Source: Marinomonas fungiae
GTDB taxonomy: Bacteria; Pseudomonadota; Gammaproteobacteria; Pseudomonadales; Marinomonadaceae
NCBI RefSeq assembly: GCF_001418205.1
Contig: NZ_LIQF01000003.1
Coordinates: 1 to 64,000 of the forward strand
DNA length: 64,000 nt
Direction: 5' to 3'
In this document: positions 16,228 to 25,509 of the stretch, piece by piece
Layout of the letters: each line of letters opens with the position of its first letter
Position numbering within the stretch: the stretch's first letter is position 1
Position numbers and translations under genes: made by a program
The notes under the pieces: generated by a model
What the model saw: the letters and a program-made list of their open reading frames with translations, nothing else
Told to the model about the DNA's origin: nothing
Database searches by the model: none

Positions 16228-17097
16228 ATGTACAAGACATTTAACGACCGACCACAGAAAGGCAACCCACATCAGCTTAAGACCAATCAACATGTATTCC
16301 CTGTTGCCAGTATTAATCGGTTCTACAACGACAAGGAACAGGTGCAAGTGTGGCGAACTGGTTCAAAGGCACCGTTCCCTGCAAAGAGTAAGAACCCGAT
16401 TTTTTGTGCCGATTATGTGTGGGATGAGCGCTCTGAGTCAGGCTTCATGAAAGCTTTAGAAGACAAATACCAAGCATTAATTGAAAGCTTTCTAAAACAA
16501 CCTGCAGCATATCAATTTACTGCAGAAGAAAATGAGATTCTAACTGAACTATTTGGTCTTTGGTTTTTCCGTAAGCAAGCTAAGGATCGCCCGTATCCTG
16601 CTCAGAAAGTAAATGGCGTAGTAGGTTTAACACAGTACCCAACTGTTGATGAATCAGAACAACTTGAGAAAAATTTTGTTACACAGATTTATCCAGAAAG
16701 GGTTGATGACACTTATCCTAACTTTGATCCATCAAATCCACCGAACTTTTACATGACCAGTCAGCATAATACTGGTTCTATGATTCAAGTAAGGCTGATG
16801 GAATTTCAGGAAGAAAATGAAGGGGCCATTTGGGGTGTGGTAATTGCTAAAGAAGGCGAGTTTATTGTGCCGGACCTCTATAAATGGCACGCAATACTGC
16901 CTATATCTCCAACGATATGTTTAGTGAAGGATCGAGTAGGGGTTGAATTTCTATCGTACAGTGAAGTAGCAATCTTTAACTATCATACGCGGGAAGCCAG
17001 CGATGACTTTGTTTTTGCTAGAGACTTCACTAAGTCACCCATATTGAACACGCTTTACTTCGCAATGAAAGAAGCTATAAGTACCACATTCAACTAG
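16228..17097 (+). CDS. Uncharacterised protein, DUF4238-like N-terminus
   Basis: A 289-residue protein. I chose ATG 16228 over the TTG six bases upstream because ACAAAGG at 16214-16220 lies 7 bases before it. The N-terminus (PHQLKTNQHVFPVASINRFY, then VQVWRTGSKAPFPAK and FCADYVWDER) resembles DUF4238 proteins, which start with a conserved 'HHy.P..yLr.F' segment. A helical middle and an ILPISPTICLVKDRVG-like segment near the C-terminus also fit. DUF4238 genes are typically accessory, near phages and defence genes, with no known activity. It is the last gene on the phage side and may be a cargo gene, not a structural one. Confidence 0.5.
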   Translation: MYKTFNDRPQKGNPHQLKTNQHVFPVASINRFYNDKEQVQVWRTGSKAPFPAKSKNPIFCADYVWDERSESGFMKALEDKYQALIESFLKQPAAYQFTAEENEILTELFGLWFFRKQAKDRPYPAQKVNGVVGLTQYPTVDESEQLEKNFVTQIYPERVDDTYPNFDPSNPPNFYMTSQHNTGSMIQVRLMEFQEENEGAIWGVVIAKEGEFIVPDLYKWHAILPISPTICLVKDRVGVEFLSYSEVAIFNYHTREASDDFVFARDFTKSPILNTLYFAMKEAISTTFN

Positions 17098-17847
17098 GAC
17101 AGAATACGCGCCAACTGATGCCAAAATTCGCGGCGCGTTACAACTTTTCTCTGCCTAAGGCACATTCCTTGTCACAAGATCAACTTTTAATAAGTTATTT
17201 CAATTAAGCTTGGCTTTAAAATCTGTGCTTAAGCGTTAGTGTTATAAAACTCTTCCCTCAAAATTTTCTCTTCAAAATTGCTCGTCGTATATTTCGATCT
17301 CCCCTTAAAAAGCATGTGGCGAATCTGTGGCCGAATTGTGCCAAAATCGAAAATTATCAATGGATTTAAGGATAAGATTCAGGCTTACAAAGCATCCTTA
17401 ATTTACCTAAAATGTGGAAGTTTTGGCTTTGGGCATTTTGGTCTGTATGCATTGAATTCTGTAGAGCTTGGACTCAACTCTGACTAAAACTGATCTCTTG
17501 TGCCTTAAGATCGATTTCTTTTTTTCTGTGCTATTTGATTGGGCATGCCTTTCATCCTAAGTCGTATTGCTAGTTCGGCCGATTGTGACTGTGGCAAGAA
17601 GCTACTGGGAGAGGAGGAATGTTGCTGTCAGCATGATAGCTCATCATGCGTAATCTCAAATTTTCTGTATATTTAACCAGATTTATGTTGGCATGATTTA
17701 TAATCTATATATAGATTAATGGCTTAGGGTGTTTTTTATACGGATGATGAGGGTCGGCATTTGGATAGAGAATTTTGTACTTTTTCGATGACGAGTGATC
17801 AGATGCTCCCACAAGTTCATGGTGAATCGACCAGCCTTTACTAGACC
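17098..17847. other. 750 bp without a convincing gene, right flank of the phage block
   Basis: AT-rich sequence with no ribosome-binding site and start that I trust. A 69-codon frame at 17278-17487 has no supporting signal and an unusual composition. A short open stretch near 17745-17850 is too short to call. The only clear structure is a perfect 18-bp palindrome at 17701-17718. I could not identify a phage right end or target duplication. Confidence 0.5.
17701..17718. repeat. Perfect 18-bp palindrome
   Basis: TAATCTATATATAGATTA reads the same on both strands. It is AT-rich and lies alone in the gene-free stretch between the phage block and the IS remnant. It could be an operator or a cruciform-prone site; nothing nearby tells which. 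Confidence 0.4.
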
Positions 17848-18210
17848 ATCTTTTGCTTTTAATTCTCTAGTTTCTCGTATGCCAGCAGTGGCATATTAGC
17901 AGCATGACTGTTCTCGCTGTAGCGTTATAAAACATCTCTATGTAATCGAAGATATCAGCCCTTGCTTTATCTCGCGATACGTAAATTTTTCGTTTTCCCC
18001 TTTCACGTTTAAGTAGCTGGAAAAAGCTTTCAGCAACAGCATTGTCATGGCAGCTTCTCTGCCGACTCATACTCGGCCTCAAATTGTACTTTTCTAAAAA
18101 ACTTTGCCATTCGTATCCTGTGAACTGGCCGCCCTAATCTGAATGAATCAGTACAGTGCTTTTAGGTTTGCGTCGCCAGACAGCTGAGAGCAGCGTTAAT
18201 TGTATATCAA
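17848..18210 (-). pseudogene. IS3-family transposase C-terminal remnant
   Basis: On the minus strand, from about 18210, the frame reads DIQLTLLSAVWRRKPKSTVL, then IHSD, an in-frame TAG, and GGQFTGYEWQSFLEKYNLRP. SMSRQRSCHDNAVAESFFQL, LKRERGKRKIY and DYIEMFYN follow. This is the end of the integrase core of IS3-group OrfB transposases, including the DNAxxESFF motif with the third catalytic acid. After FYN the frame shifts: HAANMPLLAYEKLEN, the usual C-terminus, is found in another frame. The IHSDQG glutamine codon is now a stop. No OrfA or terminal repeats are visible, so this is a dead fragment. Confidence 0.85.
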
Positions 18211-18309
18211 TAAAGTGTCTAGAGAAGGCTAGTCGATCCAGTTATGTATTGTTTTACATGACTTTTATGTTTAGGTTGTTAGCTAGGTTAAAACAAAAAA
18301 GAGAGCAAA

Positions 18310-19215
18310 GTGAAGCGACTTCCTTCGATAATGTCATTACGCGCATTGGAAGCGGTATCTCGGCTAGGGAGTATATCGTCTGCGGCGCAAGAGCTAAGCC
18401 TGACTCGCAGTGCTGTCAGTCATCAAATCCAAATGTTGGAAGAGGTAGTGGGCTTTGCTCTTACGCAAAAAAGCGGTCGAGGCATCATGCTAACCCAGAA
18501 AGGGGAGCGCTATGCAGTCGAATCAAAGCGTGCTTTATCTATTCTCACTGAAGCAGCCCGTGAGAATAATGGCCATGAAGTAACAGGACGATTAACGGTC
18601 AGCTGTGCCCCTGGTCTTGCCAATTATTGGCTGTGTCATCATTTAGCCGAATTTACATCGATTTACCCGAAATTGACCTTGCATATATCGTCGCCAACAG
18701 TTCCTGATGATACCTCGAATGACGACGTGGACTTATATATTGCTTACGGTAATGGCAACTGGCCTGATAAATACGTTAGACAATTAATTACAATACGTTT
18801 GTTTCCGGTTTGCAGCCCAAGCTTTTTAAAGAAAAATGGTGGTGTGGGGCATCCTGCCAACTTAGTTAATCTGCCATTGTTGCATCTCGTGAATCAGACT
18901 GATTGGCGTGTTTGGTTGGCGGCTAATGGCGTAAGCAACACTCAGCTTGAAGGCGGTATTATTTTTTCAGATGCAAATTTTGCTCAGTCTGCCGCCATTT
19001 CAGGGCAAGGCATTGCGATCGGCGATAATATGGTCAGTGGCGATGCTCTGGATAAGGGCTTACTCATTAGGCCTTTTGAAAAAAGTATTGAATCCCCAAG
19101 AGCATACTATTTAGTTAGTTCACCTGAAAAAGTAGAGCGGCCCGAAGTTTCTGCCTTCATCGAATGGCTTGAAAGTCTGATCTCCGATGTGCAGGCAAGA
19201 TATGATCGGCGCTGA
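18310..19215 (+). CDS. LysR-type transcriptional regulator (GcvA-like)
   Basis: A 301-residue LysR regulator. The N-terminal helix-turn-helix spans about residues 8-65 (SLRALEAVSRLGSISSAAQE, LSLTRSAVSHQIQMLEE). The effector-binding domain follows, with GRLTVSCAPGLANYWL at about 95 and the GIAIGDNMVSGDAL stretch near 240, as in GcvA-type proteins. The GTG start at 18310 gives the family's usual MKRLPSIMSLRALEA opening; the ATG seven codons in would trim it. It lies upstream of, and on the same strand as, the class II aldolase and ABC transporter genes, and probably controls them. No divergent partner exists. Confidence 0.88.
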   Translation: MKRLPSIMSLRALEAVSRLGSISSAAQELSLTRSAVSHQIQMLEEVVGFALTQKSGRGIMLTQKGERYAVESKRALSILTEAARENNGHEVTGRLTVSCAPGLANYWLCHHLAEFTSIYPKLTLHISSPTVPDDTSNDDVDLYIAYGNGNWPDKYVRQLITIRLFPVCSPSFLKKNGGVGHPANLVNLPLLHLVNQTDWRVWLAANGVSNTQLEGGIIFSDANFAQSAAISGQGIAIGDNMVSGDALDKGLLIRPFEKSIESPRAYYLVSSPEKVERPEVSAFIEWLESLISDVQARYDRR

Positions 19216-19556
19216 AGCACTTAACGGTAATATTTTGGTGCAAGTTCAGCCGCTAGTATTGGGTTATGCATTTTTTTATGGCGCTTTCCAGCTTAATGCT
19301 CAATGATTTGAGTAGTTCTTTGGCATGTAGATTGCTAAAGTTTTAAATGAGTTAGTTTTAGATTTTTTGATAAAAAAATTCACTTATCAGCTTTTTTTTA
19401 CATCTATTGTCAAAAAATATTTAACAGTTGTGCAAAATTAATTCGATTGTGCTCGCCTATTTTTTCAACAAGAATCTAATTAAGGTCATTTGAGATGTGG
19501 ATCTGGATGATCAAAATCAAAAAGATGAAAAATGTAGGACACAAAAGGGCAGAGCA
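19216..19556. other. 340 bp upstream of the aldolase/ABC operon
   Basis: No gene with good support. A 34-codon frame (19202-19306) overlaps the end of the LysR gene and encodes a mildly hydrophobic peptide, but lacks a ribosome-binding site. The second half, 19350-19460, is very AT-rich with poly-T and poly-A tracts and is the likely promoter region and LysR target for the downstream operon. I could not fix -35/-10 boxes. Confidence 0.4.
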
Positions 19557-20348
19557 ATGAGCAGTCAAACTGATTACGATTTTGTAAGAGATACCTATCC
19601 AAATTTATCGGAACAAGAGCGTGTGCGGGTGGACTTAGCCGCGGCCTATCATTTGATAGAACATTTCCAAATGAGTGACAGTATTTACACTCATATCTCT
19701 GCTCGTGTGCCGGGGGATAAAGAGTATTTTTTGATCAACCCATACGGAACACGCTTCGGTGAAGTAAAAGCCAGTGAGTTGGTTACGATTGATCTGGATG
19801 GTACTATCATTGATGACCCATGTGATATGGGAGCTAACCCAGCAGGCTTTACCATTCATTCAGCGATTCATGGTGCCCGCCATGATGTGAAATGTGCGCT
19901 TCATACACACACAGTTGCAGGTGTGGCTGTGTCATCAATGCAAACAGGCATCTTGCCACTCAACCAATGGTCACTTCAGTTTTATCATGGTGTGTCGCGC
20001 CACAAATACGAAGGTATTGCGTTAAATCTCGAAGAACGCGAGCGTTTAGTCAAAGACGTGGGTCCAGAAAATAAGACTCTTATTCTTGATAACCATGGCT
20101 TGATGACTATGGGTGAAAACGTCGGTGAAGCCTTTACTCTGATGTATAACCTAGAACGTGTTTGTAAGGTGCAAATGTCGGTGTTGGCTAGCGGTCAGCC
20201 AGTACAGCCGATTGATAGTGAAGTCTGTGAGCTCACGTATCAGCAATACAAACATTTTGCAGAAATCAGTCAGCGCGGTGGTTTTCACGCAGAATGGCTG
20301 GCTTATCTTCGCCTACTAGAAAAAGTCTCTCCCACTTATAAAGAGTAG
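19557..20348 (+). CDS. Class II aldolase/adducin family protein
   Basis: A 263-residue member of the class II aldolase family, zinc enzymes acting on short sugar phosphates or hydroxy-oxo acids. The metal-binding motif is ALHTHTVAG (the two histidines of H-x-H), with a third ligand in ILDNHGLMTMG. DSIYTHISARVPG near residue 40 and FLINPYGTRFGEVKASEL form the typical N-terminal part. I chose ATG 19557 because AAAAGGG lies 7-8 bases upstream; the frame extends 20 codons further with a charged, unconserved stretch. The protein is of the adducin-like 'second' type with no clear phosphate pocket, so the substrate may be unphosphorylated. It heads the ABC transporter/amidohydrolase cluster. Confidence 0.85.
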   Translation: MSSQTDYDFVRDTYPNLSEQERVRVDLAAAYHLIEHFQMSDSIYTHISARVPGDKEYFLINPYGTRFGEVKASELVTIDLDGTIIDDPCDMGANPAGFTIHSAIHGARHDVKCALHTHTVAGVAVSSMQTGILPLNQWSLQFYHGVSRHKYEGIALNLEERERLVKDVGPENKTLILDNHGLMTMGENVGEAFTLMYNLERVCKVQMSVLASGQPVQPIDSEVCELTYQQYKHFAEISQRGGFHAEWLAYLRLLEKVSPTYKE

Positions 20349-20436
20349 CCTCGTGCTACTCGCCCTACTGTTGCTCAACAGATCACAAAAGAACACTTAA
20401 ATAACCATTAAAAATCTTCGAACCGAGGAGAATGAC

Positions 20437-21984
20437 ATGAAAAAGATCTTCATGGGGGCTCTTGTTGCCTGCGTTCCGCTAATGACACCTATTTATGCTG
20501 CTGAAGATGGTGGCACGATCAATGTTGTTGTACAGCCTGAACCACCAAGCTTGATGATAGGCATGTATTCAAACGCTACGACGCAGCAGGTTGGTGGTAA
20601 TATTTTTGAAGGATTAATGCGCTATGACCAGGATTTGAATCCTCATCCCATGTTAGCGAGTTCTTGGGACAGTTCAGAAGACGGTAAAACTTGGACATTT
20701 CATCTAAAAGAAGGTGTCACTTGGCATGATGGTCAGCCATTTACGTCTGCAGACGTTGTATTTTCTATAGATAAGTTACTGCGTGAAACCAATGCTCGTT
20801 TACGAACTTCTCTTGCTCATGTGGAAAGCATTGAAGCTACTGATGACTACACTGTAGTTTTTAAACTAAAAGAGCCATTTGGTCCTTTTATTCGTTTGTT
20901 TGAAGTTGGCACAACACCAATGTTGCCAAAACATATTTACGAAGGCACAGATTACAAAACTAACCCTGCAAATCATCACCCAATCGGTACAGGACCGTTC
21001 AAATTTTCTGAATGGAAAAAAGGTTCCTACATTCATCTTGAAAAGAACGAAAACTACCATGTTCAAGGACTTCCACATTTGGATGATGTGTATTGGTATG
21101 TGATCCCAGATGCGGCCTCACGAGCAGTGGCCTTTGAAACTGGCAAAATTGATGTGCTTCCTGGCGGCTCGGTAGAAAATTTTGATGTCCCTCGTTTAAC
21201 TGAGCTAGACAATACCTGCGTTACTACGGATGGTTGGGAGTTCTTCTCACCACACGCTTGGCTATGGCTGAACAACCGACAGGGGCCAACCTCCGACGTT
21301 CGTTTCCGACAAGCGGTGATGTATGCCATGGATCGTGAATTTGCCAAAGATGTGCTTTGGAATGGTTACGGGAAAGTAGCAAATGGTCCAGTGGGTTCGA
21401 AAACTAAGTTCTTTGATGAGAATCTACCTGAGTATGAATACAACCCCGATAAAGCTCGAGCTCTATTAGATGAAATGGGTTATGACGGTGAGCCTGTTCG
21501 CATCTTACCGATGCCATACGGTGAAACATGGCAGCGTTGGACTGAAGTGATCAAACAAAACCTCGAAGAAGTTGGCATCAATGCCAAGATCGAGTCTACC
21601 GATGTCGCTGGATGGAATCAAAAAGTCTCTGACTGGGACTACGACATTTCTTTCACATACCTCTACCAATATGGCGATCCTGCTTTAGGTGTGGCGCGAA
21701 ACTACATCTCTAGCAATATTGCAAAAGGCTCCCCTTGGAACAATGCCGAAGGTTACATAAATGCTGAAATCGATCAGTGGTTTGATGAAGCGGCGACTGC
21801 GTTTCCAGATGAGAAGCGTCAAGAACTGTACAGCAAGATTCAAAACAAGCTGGTCGAAGACGTGCCTGTAGCGTGGTTAATGGAGCTTGAATTTCCAACG
21901 ATCTATAACTGCAAAGTACAAAACCTGATCGACTCAGGTATTGGAATCAATGATGCGTTTGGTACGGCTTGGATTAAACAGTAA
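20437..21984 (+). CDS. ABC transporter periplasmic peptide/opine-type binding protein (SBP family 5)
   Basis: A 515-residue binding protein with a clear signal peptide (residues 1-21, cleavage after PIYA). Family-5 features are NIFEGLMRYDQDLNPHPMLA, TWTFHLKEGVTWHDGQPF and a region around DVRFRQAVMYAMDREF. It should capture peptides or a similar di-/tri-amide-like solute and pass it to the permeases encoded next. A strong GAGGAG precedes the ATG by 6 bases. A terminator-like hairpin sits right after the stop, so this gene is likely made in excess of the permeases. Substrate cannot be told from the sequence; the neighbouring carbamoylase and deacetylase point to a modified amino acid or amine. 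Confidence 0.9.
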   Translation: MKKIFMGALVACVPLMTPIYAAEDGGTINVVVQPEPPSLMIGMYSNATTQQVGGNIFEGLMRYDQDLNPHPMLASSWDSSEDGKTWTFHLKEGVTWHDGQPFTSADVVFSIDKLLRETNARLRTSLAHVESIEATDDYTVVFKLKEPFGPFIRLFEVGTTPMLPKHIYEGTDYKTNPANHHPIGTGPFKFSEWKKGSYIHLEKNENYHVQGLPHLDDVYWYVIPDAASRAVAFETGKIDVLPGGSVENFDVPRLTELDNTCVTTDGWEFFSPHAWLWLNNRQGPTSDVRFRQAVMYAMDREFAKDVLWNGYGKVANGPVGSKTKFFDENLPEYEYNPDKARALLDEMGYDGEPVRILPMPYGETWQRWTEVIKQNLEEVGINAKIESTDVAGWNQKVSDWDYDISFTYLYQYGDPALGVARNYISSNIAKGSPWNNAEGYINAEIDQWFDEAATAFPDEKRQELYSKIQNKLVEDVPVAWLMELEFPTIYNCKVQNLIDSGIGINDAFGTAWIKQ

Positions 21985-21993
21985 AACAAACGA

Positions 21994-22022
21994 GAGGGAA
22001 GCCGTAGCTTCCCTCAGTTTTT
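21994..22022 (+). terminator. Hairpin after the binding-protein gene (attenuator-like)
   Basis: GAGGGAAGC (21994-22002) pairs perfectly with GCTTCCCTC (22007-22015) around a CGTA loop, followed by AGTTTTT. It lies between the stop of the binding-protein gene and the first permease, where partial terminators commonly lower expression of the membrane subunits. Confidence 0.8.
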
Positions 22023-22038
22023 ATGGCGGGATGGAACA

Positions 22039-23022
22039 ATGAGCATACAAACACTCATGTATATTGGTGGGCGATTGATAAAGGGCGCAATCGTTCTTTT
22101 GGTTATCGCAGTCTTCAACTTTTTCTTAATTAGAGCAGCACCAGGTGATCCAGCCAAAGTTATGGCGGGTGAAGCAGGGGCTACCGATGAGCTTTTTTTA
22201 CAGCAGTTGCGTGAGCAATTCGGTTTAGATCAGCCTTTGTATTATCAACTGTGGGTCTATATCAGTAACTTAGTTCAGTTCGATATGGGTATTACTTATC
22301 GTCAACAGATGCCCGTATTTGATCTGATTATGGATCGTATGCCAGCAACGCTTTTACTCACTGGGGCGGCATTCCTGATGTCATTGCTGATAGGTGTATT
22401 AGCGGGTGTGGTCGCGGCACAAAAGCACAAGCAATGGGCTGACTCGTTTATTACCGTGGCTGCTTTGATCTTTTACGCAACGCCTTTGTTTTGGCTTGCC
22501 ATGATGGCTGCGCTGTTCTTCTCGGTTTATCTGAATTGGCTTCCAAGCTTTGGTATGGAAACCGTAGGTGCCAATCTGACAGGGTTCGATCGATTCGTCG
22601 ATATTATGACCCACTTAATCCTTCCCGCGACCACGCTAGGCTTATTTTTTACCGCGGTTTACGCACGTATGACCCGTACGTCCATGATTGAAACCACGCG
22701 TATGGATTTTGTGAAAACCGCCATTGCGAAAGGTATGACACCGAATCGTGTGACTTATCGCCATGTATTACGCAATGCCTTACTGCCAGTGGTGACACTA
22801 GCAGGGCTTCAAGCTGGCCAATTAATTGGTGGCGCGGTGCTCACTGAGACCGTGTTCGCTTGGCCTGGCATCGGTCGCTTGATGTTCGAGGCTTTATTCC
22901 AGCGTGATTACAACTTGCTACTGGGCGTGTTTTTTATTTCCTCTGCCATGGTGGTTCTCTTTAACCTGATCACTGACGTTATCTACTGCGTAGTTGATCC
23001 ACGAATCGAGCTATCAAAATGA
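22039..23022 (+). CDS. ABC transporter permease, DppB type
   Basis: A 327-residue inner-membrane protein with a first membrane helix at residues 12-32 (LIKGAIVLLVIAVFNFFLI) and about five more. The hallmark RAAPGDPAKVMAG and the EQFGLDQPLYYQLWVYI stretch are those of DppB/OppB. The coupling loop (KGMTPNRVTYRHVLRNALLP) touches the ATPase. The final four bases overlap the next gene (ATGA). It forms the translocation channel together with the DppC-type partner. Confidence 0.93.
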   Translation: MSIQTLMYIGGRLIKGAIVLLVIAVFNFFLIRAAPGDPAKVMAGEAGATDELFLQQLREQFGLDQPLYYQLWVYISNLVQFDMGITYRQQMPVFDLIMDRMPATLLLTGAAFLMSLLIGVLAGVVAAQKHKQWADSFITVAALIFYATPLFWLAMMAALFFSVYLNWLPSFGMETVGANLTGFDRFVDIMTHLILPATTLGLFFTAVYARMTRTSMIETTRMDFVKTAIAKGMTPNRVTYRHVLRNALLPVVTLAGLQAGQLIGGAVLTETVFAWPGIGRLMFEALFQRDYNLLLGVFFISSAMVVLFNLITDVIYCVVDPRIELSK

Positions 23023-23858
23023 ACGTAATTAGAGCATTAACTCAAAATAAAGTAGCTATGTTTGGTTTTGCTGTGCTGTTGTTACTGAGCCTCATCGCGA
23101 TTTTTGGCCCAATGTTATACGACGGCAGTCCGTGGAAGATGGTACAGCGTCCGTTTATTCCTCCGTTTGCTAACGATCGTTTCTTACTCGGTACCGATAC
23201 TCTAGGGCGTGATGTACTGGCGGGGCTGATTTACGGTGCGCGTATTTCTCTGTTAGTGGGCTTAGTGTCGACCGTTATTGCTTTGCTTATCGGCATTCCA
23301 CTAGGTGCTTATGCGGGGTATTTCGGTGGTTGGGTCGATGAAATCCTAATGCGTTTTACCGAAGTGTTTCAAACGGTACCAAGTTTTGCGTTGGCAATTG
23401 TCTTAGTCGCTATCTTTGAACCAAGTGTTTATTCGATCACAGGTGCCATAGCCATCGTGAGTTGGCCGCCAGTGGCTCGATTGGTGCGTGGTGAGTTCTT
23501 AGCACTTCGAAATCAAGAGTATGTGCTAGCAGCGAAACTCAATGGTCAATCCCATCGTAATATCATTTTAAAAGAAATCCTTCCAAACAGTCTGTCGCCA
23601 ATTATTGTGCTGGCTTCTTTAATGGTGGCGACAGCGATTCTTCTAGAGTCATCTCTGTCCTTTTTAGGGCTGGGAGACCCAGAAATCATGTCGTGGGGTT
23701 ACATGATTGGTGCAGCGAAAACAGTGATTCGCCAAGCATGGTGGTTGAGCTTTATCCCCGGTGTAGCAATTGCTGTCACGGTATTAGCGCTGAACCTTTT
23801 AGGTGAAGGCTTAAATGAGGCCTTAAACCCAAAACTCTCCGGTAAACGGGAGCATTAA
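23019..23858 (+). CDS. ABC transporter permease, DppC type
   Basis: A 279-residue partner permease, beginning with a membrane helix at residues 12-31. FLLGTDTLGRDVLAGLIYGA is the DppC/OppC signature. The coupling loop is in KLNGQSHRNIILKEILPNSL, and SSLSFLGLGDPEIMSWGYMI closes the domain. It overlaps the DppB-type gene by four bases and is followed by the ATPase after a single base. It is complete and of standard length. Confidence 0.93.
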   Translation: MNVIRALTQNKVAMFGFAVLLLLSLIAIFGPMLYDGSPWKMVQRPFIPPFANDRFLLGTDTLGRDVLAGLIYGARISLLVGLVSTVIALLIGIPLGAYAGYFGGWVDEILMRFTEVFQTVPSFALAIVLVAIFEPSVYSITGAIAIVSWPPVARLVRGEFLALRNQEYVLAAKLNGQSHRNIILKEILPNSLSPIIVLASLMVATAILLESSLSFLGLGDPEIMSWGYMIGAAKTVIRQAWWLSFIPGVAIAVTVLALNLLGEGLNEALNPKLSGKREH

Positions 23859-23859
23859 T

Positions 23860-25509
23860 ATGAAGCCACTACTAAAAGTTGAAAATTTAAGTATTCGTTT
23901 ACCCAAAGGTGCAGATCGTGAGTTTGCTATCACAAATGTGAATTACGAGTTAATGCCAGGTGAGATTCTATGTGTGGTCGGTGAGTCTGGTTCGGGTAAG
24001 TCCATGACTGCCAATGCCATCATGGGTCTACTCCCAAAAGCCATTCAAGTGGAAACAGGGGCGATCACTTTTGATGGTTACAATTTGGCGTCATTAGAAG
24101 AGCATCGTGCTCGGAAAATTCGTGGGAATCGCATCAGTATGATTTTTCAAGAACCAATGACCGCGTTGAACCCATTGATGCGAGTGGCGGATCAGATTGG
24201 TGAAGTTTTTTTAATTCATACTGAGTTAAGTAAAAAGCAGCGTCACGAGCGTACCTTATCACTCTTAAAAGACGTTGGCTTACCGGATCCAGAGAAAATG
24301 ATGAGCGCTTACCCGCACCAGTTATCGGGTGGTCAGCGTCAGCGTGTCATGATTGCAATGGCTTTGGCATTAGAGCCTTCAATCTTAATCGCAGATGAGC
24401 CGACAACGGCTTTGGATGTCACCACCCAAGCACAAATTTTAAAACTGATCAAAGAGCTGCAAGAAAAGCATAACACTGCGGTGATGTTTATTACCCACGA
24501 TTTTGGTGTTGTTGCAGAGATTGCGGATCGTGTTGTGGTGATGGAAAAAGGACAAATGGTCGAGTTGGGAGAACGTGAAGCGGTTTTAAACAATCCACAA
24601 CATAGCTATACCAAGAAATTGATCTCCGCAGTGCCACCGCTTGTTGCTCCTGAGCGCCCATTGTTAGCTGAATCTGCTCCGGTATTAACGGTCAATCAGT
24701 TATGTAAGACCTATAGTACTGGTGGCGGTTGGTTTTCTAAACCAAGGATTGTAAAAGCGGCAGATGACGTTTCATTCGAACTTCATCGTGGCGAAACACT
24801 TGGATTAGTTGGTGAATCAGGATCGGGAAAATCGACTGTAAGTCGTTGCGTCGTTCGATTATTGGAATCGGACAGTGGTGAGATTTTATTAGGTGATGAT
24901 CCTATTCAAGCACTTGATGCAAAAGCACTAGCGCCCTTTAGAAAGCGTATTCAAATGGTGTTTCAAGATCCATTTGCGTCGCTGAATCCTCGTAAGACCA
25001 TAGGTCAAATCATTGCTGATGGCCCTATTGCTCAAGGTATGCCTGTGGCCCAAGCCATGCAAAAGGCAGCAGAGCTCTTGGCCTTGGTTGAACTGCCTGC
25101 TACGGCACTTGACCGTTATCCGCACGAGTTTTCAGGCGGTCAGCGTCAACGTGTCGGTATTGCCCGAGCGTTAGCCCATGACCCAGAGATCTTGGTAGCT
25201 GATGAGGCGATTTCCGCCCTGGATGTATCAGTACAAGCGCAGATCTTGGATCTTATTGAGCAGTTAAAGCAGCGCCTCAATCTCGCTGTTCTCTTTGTGG
25301 TCCACGACCTTCGTGTAGCGGCGCAAGTGTGTGATCGCGTGATTGTGATGCAAAAAGGCCGCATTGTTGAAGCGGGAGTCACCAAACAAGTATTTGAACA
25401 ACCGCGTCACGATTACACCAAAAGCCTAATAGCTTCAATTCCAGGGGCTGACTGGCGCTCAGGCAAAACTACTGGGCATGCTAAAACATTAGAAAAGGCG
25501 TATGCGTAA
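23860..25509 (+). CDS. ABC transporter double ATPase (DppD-DppF fusion type)
   Basis: A 549-residue protein with two complete nucleotide-binding domains in one chain. The first, residues ~1-265, has Walker A GESGSGKS, signature LSGGQRQRV and Walker B ILIADEPTTALD. The second, residues ~275-530, has GESGSGKS again, FSGGQRQRV and ILVADEAISALD. Each ends with an oligopeptide-type tail segment (NNPQHSYTKKLISAVPPL, and RHDYTKSLIASIPGA). Such fusions, as in GsiA/YejF, power peptide-type importers. The stop overlaps the next ATG by one base (TAATG). The second domain has DEA in place of the usual DEP, which is common in these proteins. Confidence 0.93.
   Translation: MKPLLKVENLSIRLPKGADREFAITNVNYELMPGEILCVVGESGSGKSMTANAIMGLLPKAIQVETGAITFDGYNLASLEEHRARKIRGNRISMIFQEPMTALNPLMRVADQIGEVFLIHTELSKKQRHERTLSLLKDVGLPDPEKMMSAYPHQLSGGQRQRVMIAMALALEPSILIADEPTTALDVTTQAQILKLIKELQEKHNTAVMFITHDFGVVAEIADRVVVMEKGQMVELGEREAVLNNPQHSYTKKLISAVPPLVAPERPLLAESAPVLTVNQLCKTYSTGGGWFSKPRIVKAADDVSFELHRGETLGLVGESGSGKSTVSRCVVRLLESDSGEILLGDDPIQALDAKALAPFRKRIQMVFQDPFASLNPRKTIGQIIADGPIAQGMPVAQAMQKAAELLALVELPATALDRYPHEFSGGQRQRVGIARALAHDPEILVADEAISALDVSVQAQILDLIEQLKQRLNLAVLFVVHDLRVAAQVCDRVIVMQKGRIVEAGVTKQVFEQPRHDYTKSLIASIPGADWRSGKTTGHAKTLEKAYA

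Noticed and set aside
17278..17487. A 69-codon plus-strand frame after the phage block
   Set aside because: No ribosome-binding site, unusual composition and no recognisable motif; treated as chance.
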